Shown: positions 1 through 7,351 of the stretch, piece after piece | How the letters are laid out: each line of letters starts with the position of its first letter | Numbering within the stretch: position 1 is the stretch's first letter | Assembly: GCA_004366195.1 (NCBI GenBank) | Contig: SIRV01000194.1 | Location: 1-10,478, forward strand | Length of the DNA: 10,478 nucleotides | Direction of reading: 5' to 3' | DNA from: Actinomycetota bacterium | GTDB taxonomy: Bacteria > Actinomycetota > UBA4738 > HRBIN12 | Made by a program: the position numbers and the translations under genes | Notes under the pieces: generated by a model | Databases searched by the model: none | What the model was told of the DNA's origin: nothing | Seen by the model: the letters and a program-made list of their open reading frames with translations, nothing else

Positions 1-37
1 CGGGGCGCCGGTGGCTGGATCGAGCGGAGACTGAGCC

Positions 38-1128
38 TCAGCCGGCGAGGGCGAGGACGAGCTCGTTCAGGAGGAGCATGCCTCGCTCGGTGGGGACGAG
101 CGAGGCGCCCTGCTCGCGCAGCAGCCCGGCATCGAGGAGAGGTTCGACCGCGCGCGGCTCGGCCCACGAGGCCGGCACGCCCTCGAGGATCCGCAGGCGC
201 AGGAGCACCTCCTCGAGGTGCGCCTGCTCGGGACCCAGCCGTTCCTCGCCGCCGATCGGGAGCTCGCCGGCCTCGACCCGGCGCAGGTACTCCTCCGGTG
301 GGCGGACGTTCCACCATCGCCGCTCGCCTCGGAACGAGTGCGCGCCGGCGCCGAGCCCGAGGTACGGGCGCCGCCGCCAGTAGCCGAGGTTGTGGCGGCA
401 CTCGCGCCCCGGCCGCGCCCAGTTCGACACCTCGTAGTGGCGGTAGCCGGCCTCACCGAGGAGCTCGCAGGCCAGGGCGAACATATCGGCCTGGAGGTCG
501 GGGTCGGGGGGACGGCGCAGCCCGAGCGCAACCGCTCGCCCGAGGGGCGTCCCCGGCTCCACCGTGAGCGCGTACGCGCTCACGTGCTCGGGCCCGAGCG
601 CGATCGCCTCGCGCAGCGTCCGCTGCCACGAGGCGAGGGTCTCGCCCTCGGCCCCGTAGATCAGGTCCAGGTTCACGTCCTCGAAGCCGGCCTCGCGCGC
701 GGCGGCCATCGCGCGGCGGACCGCGTCGGGCCCGTGGACGCGCTCGAGCGAGGCGAGCACGGTCGGGTCGAAGGACTGCGCCCCCATCGACAGGCGCGTG
801 GCGCCTGACTCGCGCAGGACCACGAGCTTCCCGACGTCCACCGTGTCGGGGTTCGCCTCGACCGTGACCTCCGCGCCCGGCGGGACGCGGTAGCGCTCGC
901 GCAGGGCGACCAGCAGCGCCGCCAGATCCTCGGCCGCGAGCGTGGTCGGGGTGCCGCCGCCGACGAAGACGGTCTCCACCGGCTCCGGCCACGCCGCGCC
1001 GGCGAGCTCGGCCTCGCGCAGCAGCGCGCGGACGTACCGGGAGCGGAGGTGGTCGAGCCCGGTGTACGCGTTGAAGTCGCAGTACCCGCAGCGGGTGAGG
1101 CAGAACGGCACGTGCACGTACAGACCGC

Positions 1129-1132
<4 letters not shown>
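38..1132 (-). CDS. hemW: Radical SAM heme chaperone HemW (coproporphyrinogen III oxidase-like)
   Basis: Complete 364-residue protein, close to the usual length of HemW (about 380). The N-terminus carries the radical SAM [4Fe-4S] motif CxxxCxxC at C11, C15 and C18, followed by D-F. True HemN has a further cysteine in CxxxCxxCxC; phenylalanine there is the HemW signature. A GGGTPT motif follows at 58-63 (SAM binding), with EANP at 92-95 and DLIYG at 156-160. The stretch 247-266, containing HNLGYW and GLGAGAHS, is typical of the HemW C-terminal half. The family binds heme and delivers it to respiratory enzymes and is cytosolic or membrane-associated; older annotations as an oxygen-independent coproporphyrinogen oxidase are usually wrong. 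The start is GTG at 1132-1130, overlapping the lepA stop by 4 nt (GTGA), with a GGAG ribosome binding site at 1141-1138 and 5 nt of spacing. It probably depends on the lepA promoter. Only 37 bp remain to its left. Function as heme chaperone rather than oxidase is inferred from motifs. Confidence 0.95.
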
Positions 1133-2940
<1,808 letters not shown>

Positions 2941-2949
2941 GGCGAGCCC

Positions 2950-2955
2950 ATCGTA
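2950..2955 (-). promoter_or_regulatory. Candidate -10 box of lepA (TACGAT), leaderless type
   Basis: On the minus strand TACGAT fits the TAnnnT -10 pattern common in actinobacteria. Its last base lies 9 nt from the lepA GTG at 2940, so transcription would start at or a few bases before the start codon. No TTGACA-like -35 is visible at normal spacing and no Shine-Dalgarno lies between box and start. Supported by position and pattern only. Confidence 0.4.
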
Positions 2956-2998
2956 CGGGGCGGCGGCGCCGGCGGGACGCTCCGGCGCGTATCGGCCC

Positions 2999-3007
2999 TG
3001 GTACACT
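2999..3007 (+). promoter_or_regulatory. Candidate extended -10 promoter of rpsT (TG-G-TACACT)
   Basis: TG at 2999-3000, one spacer base, then TACACT at 3002-3007 makes an extended -10 element fitting TAnnnT. The GTG start of rpsT lies 8 nt downstream, so the expected transcription start falls at or within a few bases of the start codon. There is no recognisable -35 and no Shine-Dalgarno, consistent with a leaderless mRNA. The promoter shares the 75-bp intergenic region with the opposing lepA promoter. Confidence 0.45.
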
Positions 3008-3019
3008 CCACGGCCGTGG
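3008..3019. repeat. Perfect 12-bp palindrome over the rpsT start codon
   Basis: CCACGGCCGTGG reads identically on both strands. It begins one base after the candidate -10 box and contains the rpsT GTG (3016-3018). With no spacer between the arms it cannot fold as an RNA hairpin, so if functional it would be a DNA operator at the transcription start. Short palindromes are common in DNA this rich in GC, so function is uncertain. Confidence 0.35.
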
Positions 3020-3300
3020 CGAACATCAGGTCCCAGATCAAGCGGAACCGCCAGGCGATCAAGCGACGCCTGCGGAACAAGTCGGTGCGCTCGGCGCTGA
3101 AGACCGCGAAGAAGAAGGTGCGGCTGGCGCTCGCCGAGGGCGACCTCGAGACGGCGCTCGCGCGCGCCCGGGAGGCCGCGCGCGCGTTCGACAAGGCGGT
3201 CTCGAAGGGGATCCTCCACAAGCGCACCGCCGCACGCCACAAGGCCCGGCTCGCGCGTGCCGTGAACAAGACGGCGCAGGGCGGGCGGTCCGCCGCCTGA
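3016..3300 (+). CDS. rpsT: 30S ribosomal protein S20
   Basis: A 94-residue, strongly basic protein with the S20 opening ANIRSQIKRNRQA (residues 2-14), the central KTAKKKVRLAL region and the late GILHKRTAARHKARLAR segment that contacts 16S rRNA. S20 is a primary binding protein of the small subunit, all alpha-helical, of about 85-95 residues. The start is GTG at 3016-3018, chosen because S20 homology begins exactly there; the longer open frame upstream is antisense to lepA. No Shine-Dalgarno is present and a candidate extended -10 box ends 8 nt before the start. It is the only plus-strand gene in the window, divergent from lepA and convergent with holA. An rpsT opposed to its neighbours between holA and lepA is usual in actinobacteria. 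Confidence 0.96.
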   Translation: MANIRSQIKRNRQAIKRRLRNKSVRSALKTAKKKVRLALAEGDLETALARAREAARAFDKAVSKGILHKRTAARHKARLARAVNKTAQGGRSAA

Positions 3301-3328
3301 GAGGTCGGGTCACGCCTCCGCGGCGGCG
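3291..3328. terminator. Possible shared stem between convergent rpsT and holA
   Basis: CGCCGCC at 3291-3297 pairs with GGCGGCG at 3322-3328. Inside it GAGG (3301-3304) pairs with CCTC (3315-3318), leaving a symmetric 3x3 interior loop and a 10-nt apical loop. The structure spans both stop codons, which are 9 bp apart. Neither strand has a U-tract after it, so a classical intrinsic terminator is not shown. It may act as a bidirectional U-less terminator or be a by-product of GC-rich codons. Confidence 0.25.
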
Positions 3329-4254
3329 ATCCGAGCGACGAGCACCGGCAGCACGATCTCGGCGTCGGCCCCCGACTTCAGCGCCCGGTCCGCCTCCACG
3401 ACCGCGCCGTGGAGCTCCACCAGGCGCTCGAGCGAGGTGCGCCGCGCCTGCTCGCGGTACCGGCGGGCCTGCCACTCGAAGCGGAGACCGGCGGCCCGCG
3501 CGACCTCGGCGAGCGGCATCCGCTCCGCTAGCGACCGCACCCGGAGCAGGTCGCGGAGGCGCGAGGCGATCCCGCCGAGGACCTTGAGCGGGTCCTCGCG
3601 CGCGGCGAGCAGGGTTCGGAGCGCCCGCATCGCCCCCGCCGCGTCGTGCCCGAAGGCGGCGTCGCAGAGATCCCACACGTGCCGCTCGCCGAGCCCTCGG
3701 AACTGGCGCTCCACCTGCTCGCGGCCGAGGCGCTCGCCTGGGAAGGCCGAGCCCAGCTGTTCCAGGGCCTGGGCGAGCGCGGCGGGCTCTTCCCCGACCG
3801 ACTCCACGAGCGCGGCCGCCCCGTCCGGAGCGAGCTCGAGGCCCCCCGAGGCCGCGCGTCGGACGAGCCAACCCGGGAGGTCCTTGCGCGAGAGCGCCAC
3901 CTCCCGCACCGTCCCCACCGGCTCCACGAGCTTCGCCAGGGCGGCGGGCGCCTTCGCGCGTTCGGCCACCGTCGCGCAGAGCACGAGGAGCGCCGAGGGA
4001 TCGGGGTGGGCGAGGTACGCATCGAGCTCGCGCACGGCCTGGTCCGGCAAGGCCCGGCAGTCGGTGACGATGAGCGCCCGGGCCTCGCCGAACAGGGACG
4101 GCGTCGCGAGGTCGGCGAGCTCGCCACCCCGCCACTCCTCCGCGGCCACCTCTCGCGCCTCCACCCCCGGCCCGACGAGCGCGTGGGCCGCCTCCCGCAG
4201 CAGGAACGGGTCCGGCCCGAAGAGCAGGTGGACGGGGGCCTTGCGAGAGGTCAC
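3310..4254 (-). CDS. holA: DNA polymerase III subunit delta (clamp loader)
   Basis: A 314-residue protein, slightly shorter than most delta subunits (about 320-345). The N-terminal segment VHLLFGPDPFLLREAA (8-23) is the delta version of the AAA+ fold, where the usual Walker A is replaced by a G-x-D-x-F-L motif. The middle (about 185-240) has the conserved run around RHVWDLCDAAF and DPLKVLGGIASRLRDLLRV of domain III, and the end (ALKSGADAEIVLPVLVARI, 291-309) matches the family close. Delta opens the beta sliding clamp within the clamp-loader complex. The start is GTG at 4254-4252, overlapping the comEC stop as GTGA. No Shine-Dalgarno lies close to it, so it probably depends on translation of comEC. 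The open frame continues far upstream as an arginine/proline-rich shadow inside comEC, which is not part of the protein. The gene converges on rpsT with a 9-bp gap. Confidence 0.93.
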   Translation of the reverse strand: MTSRKAPVHLLFGPDPFLLREAAHALVGPGVEAREVAAEEWRGGELADLATPSLFGEARALIVTDCRALPDQAVRELDAYLAHPDPSALLVLCATVAERAKAPAALAKLVEPVGTVREVALSRKDLPGWLVRRAASGGLELAPDGAAALVESVGEEPAALAQALEQLGSAFPGERLGREQVERQFRGLGERHVWDLCDAAFGHDAAGAMRALRTLLAAREDPLKVLGGIASRLRDLLRVRSLAERMPLAEVARAAGLRFEWQARRYREQARRTSLERLVELHGAVVEADRALKSGADAEIVLPVLVARIAAAEA

Positions 4255-6644
4255 GGCTCGGATGCTAGCAGCAGCCCCTCCGGCGAGAAGGTCACGACGA
4301 CGTCGCCGAGCCGGTCGGTGCGGAGCACCGTCGCCCCCGCGTCGCGCAGCGCGGCGAGCACGCTCGGCACGGGGTGCCCGTAGTCGTTCGGTTGTCCCAC
4401 GCTCACCACCGCGACCTCGGCCCCCACCCCGCGGAGGAACGGCTCCAGGGAGGTGTCCCCGCCGTGGTGCGGCACCTTCAGCACGTCGGCGGCGATCGCG
4501 GCCCCGGCGGCGAGCATCGCCTCCTGCGAGGGCTCCTCCGCGTCGCCGGGGAACAGGACCACGTCCTCCCCGAGCGACACCCGGAGCACCAGCGAGTCGT
4601 TGTTCGGGTCCGAGTCCGTGCCCTCGAAGCACGCGGCGGGCGCGAGCACCTCCACGCGTAGGTCGCCGACGGACAGGACCTCGCCGGCGCGGGGGTGGCG
4701 CACCGGCAGACGCTCCTCGCCCACGGCCCGGAGGAACGCGTCGTAGGCCGGGGAGGGCTCGTCGCACCCCGGCTCGATCACCAGGCCCACCGGCAGGCGG
4801 GCGAACACGTCGGGGAAGCCGGCGACGTGATCGGCGTGCGGGTGCGTGGCCACGGCCAGGTCGATCCGCTTCACGCCGAGGCCCACGAGCTCCGTCGCGA
4901 CCTGCGTGGGATCCGGACCGGCGTCGACGAGGACGGTCGCGCCGCCCGGGCTCGTGACGAGCGCCGCGTCCCCCTGACCGACGTCGAAGAACCGGACGGT
5001 GAGCCCCGAGGGGGGGCCCGCGCCGAGCGCCGAGGACCACACCACCACCGGCAGCGCGACCCCGAGGGCGAGCCAGCCCCGCCGGAGCCGCCGGCCGGAG
5101 CGGAGCCAGGCGGCCAGCCGGATCACGAGCGCGAGACCCACCACGAGCACGACGGGCCCACCGCCGGAGGTCACCCACGGGACCGGGGCGGTGGACATCC
5201 GGTCGGCCACCGCCTCCAGGTAGCCGAGGGGCAGGCGGGCGAGGAGCGCGGCGCCCCGGGCGAGCGTCGGCGAGATCAGCCCCAGCCCGGCCGCCGACAG
5301 GCCGAGGAGCAGCGCGGGCGAGACGGCCGGGAACGCGAGCACGTTCGCCAGGATCGTCGAGAGCGGCACCTCGTGGAACACGGAGAGCAGGAGCGGGGTG
5401 ACGCCGATCTGGGCGGCGAGGGTCGCGCCCGCGGCGAGGGCCACCGGCCGCGGGAGGAGCCGCAGCCGCTCGGCGATCGGCGTCGCCATCGCGATCATCG
5501 AGGCGGTGGCCCCGACCGAGAGCTGGAAGCCGACCGACCACACGAGGGCGGGGTCGAGGACGAGCAGGGCGAGCACGGCTCCCGCCAGCACGCTCCCGGC
5601 GCTCCGGGGGCGGCCGAGGTAGCCGCCGGCGAGCGCGAGGCCGGCCATCACCCCCGCTCGCATCACCGAGGGCTCCGCCCCGGTGAGGACGACGAAGAAC
5701 GCCACGGTCGAGAGACCGAGGACGAGCCGCCACCAGCGGCCGAGGCGCAGCGCGAGGGCGAGGGCGAGCACCGGCGCGAGCACCATCGCCACGTTCCCGC
5801 CGGAGACGACGAGCAGGTGCCCCAGGCCCGTGGCCCGGAAGTCCCGCTCCACGCCCTCGTCGAGGCCGGAGTCGTCGCCGAGGGCCAGGCCGAGCAGGAG
5901 CCCGGCCTCGCGCGGCGGGAAGAGCGTCCGGATCTGGGCGCCGACCAGGGCTCGGACGGCCTGGGCCGCGCGGATCGCCGGGTTCGCGGACGGACCGAGG
6001 AGCTCCACCTCGGAGGCGGAGAGCTGGGCCGCGATGCCGCGCCGGAGCAGCGACTCGGCGAACCCCGCGTCCTCGGGGACCCGCACCGTCCCCAGGACCC
6101 GGAGCCGGTCGCCGCGCACCGCGGGGGGCGGCTCGCCGTAGGCGCTCACCCAGAGCGTCTCCCGTACCGCCCAGATGCCCTCCTCGCTCCGCACCGTCCG
6201 CGCGTCGAGGATCGCCGACCACCCCCGAGGACGGGGCCGCGGGTCGACGCGGAGCTCGCCCTCGACCTCCACCCGTCCCGGGGCGAGCGTTCGCACCAGG
6301 GCGCCGGAGACCCGCGCCCGGTGCAGCGCCCCCCAGCCCACGCCGCCCGCGACCAGGGCGACCCCGAGGACCAGCAGGACGGCGATGGTGGGGGCGCGCC
6401 CGCCTCCGACCGCGGGCCGGCTCAGCGCCAGCCGCGCATGGCCGGCGAGCCCCCGGTCCCCGAACCCCGCCCTCCGGAGCGGGTCCTCCCGTCCTCCCGG
6501 CGCGAGGGCCGCCGCCGCGAGGAGCCCGACCGCCCCCGTCCCCAGCCAGGCCCACCAGGGCCCTGGCGCCCGGGGCGCCGCGAGGAGGCCGAGGGCGAAC
6601 GCGACGGACGCGAGGGGCAGCCGCCACCCGCCCACGTCGCTCAC
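4251..6644 (-). CDS. comEC: ComEC/Rec2 family DNA internalisation channel
   Basis: A 797-residue polytopic membrane protein, full length for the family. Layout: N-terminal hydrophobic segments (about 10-23, 32-48 and 86-105); a soluble OB-fold region (about 110-215); a competence domain with many membrane helices (about 245-540) containing GHLLVVSGGN at 275-284; and a C-terminal metallo-beta-lactamase-like domain (about 548-797). That domain has FFDVGQGDA (552-560), the metal motif HPHADH (601-606), NNDS (681-684), FPGDAE (698-703), PHHGGD (725-730) and YGHP (755-758). ComEC forms the inner-membrane channel passing single-stranded DNA into the cell, and the lactamase-like domain is proposed to degrade the other strand. 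No key residue appears lost. The start is GTG at 6644-6642, overlapping the comEA stop (GTGA); no Shine-Dalgarno is visible, suggesting translational coupling. The open frame runs upstream to 7049 but that part is a shadow of comEA. Confidence 0.94.
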   Translation of the reverse strand: MSDVGGWRLPLASVAFALGLLAAPRAPGPWWAWLGTGAVGLLAAAALAPGGREDPLRRAGFGDRGLAGHARLALSRPAVGGGRAPTIAVLLVLGVALVAGGVGWGALHRARVSGALVRTLAPGRVEVEGELRVDPRPRPRGWSAILDARTVRSEEGIWAVRETLWVSAYGEPPPAVRGDRLRVLGTVRVPEDAGFAESLLRRGIAAQLSASEVELLGPSANPAIRAAQAVRALVGAQIRTLFPPREAGLLLGLALGDDSGLDEGVERDFRATGLGHLLVVSGGNVAMVLAPVLALALALRLGRWWRLVLGLSTVAFFVVLTGAEPSVMRAGVMAGLALAGGYLGRPRSAGSVLAGAVLALLVLDPALVWSVGFQLSVGATASMIAMATPIAERLRLLPRPVALAAGATLAAQIGVTPLLLSVFHEVPLSTILANVLAFPAVSPALLLGLSAAGLGLISPTLARGAALLARLPLGYLEAVADRMSTAPVPWVTSGGGPVVLVVGLALVIRLAAWLRSGRRLRRGWLALGVALPVVVWSSALGAGPPSGLTVRFFDVGQGDAALVTSPGGATVLVDAGPDPTQVATELVGLGVKRIDLAVATHPHADHVAGFPDVFARLPVGLVIEPGCDEPSPAYDAFLRAVGEERLPVRHPRAGEVLSVGDLRVEVLAPAACFEGTDSDPNNDSLVLRVSLGEDVVLFPGDAEEPSQEAMLAAGAAIAADVLKVPHHGGDTSLEPFLRGVGAEVAVVSVGQPNDYGHPVPSVLAALRDAGATVLRTDRLGDVVVTFSPEGLLLASEP

Positions 6645-7276
6645 ACCGTCACGAGGTCGCGGATGTCCTCGAGGATCGCCTCGCCGATCCCGCTCACGTC
6701 GAGCAGGTCCTCGACGCTCGCGAACGGCCCGTGCTCGGTGCGGTGGTCGATGATCCGCTGCGCGAGGACCTCGCCGATGCCGGGCAGGGCCTCGAGCTCG
6801 GCCGCCGTCGCCGTGTTCACGTTCACGAGCGGCGTTCCGCCCGTCCCGGGGGACGTGCCGGCGGCGGGCGGCGCGCCCACCGACGCCTGTCCTCGCTTCG
6901 GCACGAGGATCTGCGTGCCGTCCACGAGGGGGGCGGCGAGGTTCAGCGCCTCGAGGACCGCGTTCCGGCGCGCGCCGCCCGCCGCCCGGATCGCGTCGAT
7001 CACCCGCGAACCCGCGGGGAGCTCGTACACGCCGGGGCGCCGGACCCACCCCGCGACGTCGACGAGCACCGGGGGCGGCGGGGAAGCGGGGGCCGAGGGC
7101 GCCGCCGCGGGCGTCCCGGCCGTGGGCGTCCCGGCCGTCACGACCACCGGCTTCGGCAAGGATCGGACGTACCAGAGCCCGGCGCCCGCGAGGAGCAGCG
7201 CCACCACGAGGATGAGGCCCGCGAGCTCAGCGCGCGAGAGGGTCGCGAGCCGGTCCCTCAGGGGATCCGGTGCCAT
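6641..7276 (-). CDS. comEA: ComEA, membrane-anchored DNA-binding competence protein
   Basis: A 211-residue protein with the standard actinobacterial/Gram-positive ComEA layout. A short cytoplasmic N-terminus is followed by one membrane anchor (about 18-38), a Thr/Ala/Pro linker (45-70) and an SLBB domain (about 70-127, with VDVAGWVRRPGVY). A second Gly/Pro-rich linker (128-148) leads to a C-terminal helix-hairpin-helix pair (about 150-211, with NVNTATAAELEALPGIG and SGIGEAI). The HhH domain binds double-stranded DNA outside the membrane and hands it to ComEC, encoded directly downstream with a 4-nt overlap. The start is ATG at 7276-7274 with a consensus AGGAGG at 7287-7282 and 5-nt spacing. 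That ribosome binding site lies almost wholly inside a perfect 8-bp hairpin (7283-7306), which implies control of translation. The linker contains a 15-bp tandem duplication. Protein identity is secure; activity in DNA uptake is inferred from the family. Confidence 0.94.
   Translation of the reverse strand: MAPDPLRDRLATLSRAELAGLILVVALLLAGAGLWYVRSLPKPVVVTAGTPTAGTPAAAPSAPASPPPPVLVDVAGWVRRPGVYELPAGSRVIDAIRAAGGARRNAVLEALNLAAPLVDGTQILVPKRGQASVGAPPAAGTSPGTGGTPLVNVNTATAAELEALPGIGEVLAQRIIDHRTEHGPFASVEDLLDVSGIGEAILEDIRDLVTV
7109..7138. repeat. Two perfect tandem copies of a 15-bp unit within comEA
   Basis: GGGCGTCCCGGCCGT occurs at 7109-7123 and again at 7124-7138 with no difference. On the coding strand it specifies the pentapeptide TAGTP twice, in the flexible linker between the ComEA membrane anchor and SLBB domain. 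The length is a multiple of three, so the frame is kept. Identity at every base, including third positions, suggests a recent slippage event. Confidence 0.85.
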
Positions 7277-7281
7277 GATCG

Positions 7282-7306
7282 CCTCCTGGTTCGCTCGGAC
7301 CAGGAG
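7282..7306 (-). promoter_or_regulatory. Hairpin sequestering the comEA ribosome binding site
   Basis: In the minus-strand transcript CTCCTGGT (7306-7299) pairs perfectly with ACCAGGAG (7290-7283) across an 8-nt loop. The comEA Shine-Dalgarno AGGAGG occupies 7287-7282, so five of its six bases are in the stem, with CTCCT acting as anti-Shine-Dalgarno. The ATG follows 5 nt after the Shine-Dalgarno. No U-run follows the stem, which argues against a terminator. A TAnnnT box (TACGGT, 7312-7307) lies directly before the 5' arm; transcripts starting from it would lose most of that arm and expose the site. The pairing is seen directly; the regulatory role is inferred. Confidence 0.55.
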
Positions 7307-7315
7307 ACCGTAGGA

Positions 7316-7325
7316 CCCGCGCGGG
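7316..7325. repeat. 10-bp palindrome in the kinase-comEA spacer
   Basis: CCCGCGCGGG is a perfect palindrome midway in the 63-bp gap between the histidine kinase stop and the comEA start. It could be a small operator upstream of the TACGGT box. Composed only of G and C in GC-rich DNA, it could easily arise by chance. Confidence 0.25.
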
Positions 7326-7331
7326 ACGAGG

Positions 7332-7351
7332 GCTGTGACCTAGCGCACAGC
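7332..7351 (-). repeat. Inverted repeat around the histidine kinase stop codon
   Basis: On the minus-strand transcript GCTGTG and CACAGC form a 6-bp stem with an 8-nt loop that contains the kinase TAG stop (7342-7340). No U-tract follows. It could be a weak terminator or RNA processing site between the kinase and comEA, but nothing proves function. Confidence 0.3.

Noticed and set aside
31..41. Interrupted palindrome CTGAG-C-CTCAG over the hemW stop codon
   Set aside because: A one-base centre cannot form a stable RNA loop, the arms are short and no U-tract follows.
2941..3240. N-terminal extension of LepA by 100 residues
   Set aside because: The stretch is antisense to rpsT and unlike LepA; the family N-terminus begins at the GTG at 2940.
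4255..6627. Long arginine/proline-rich extension of HolA
   Set aside because: It is a frame-shifted shadow of comEC. Delta-subunit homology begins at the GTG overlapping the comEC stop.
6645..7049. Upstream extension of ComEC
   Set aside because: It overlaps comEA in another frame and is charged and low-complexity, whereas hydrophobic ComEC sequence starts at the GTG at 6644.
4695..7313. Plus-strand open frame of 872 codons opposite comEC and comEA
   Set aside because: Composition is dominated by Arg, Gly, Pro, Glu and His without domain motifs, and it is the antisense of two clearly conserved genes. Long stop-free antisense frames are expected in GC-rich coding DNA.
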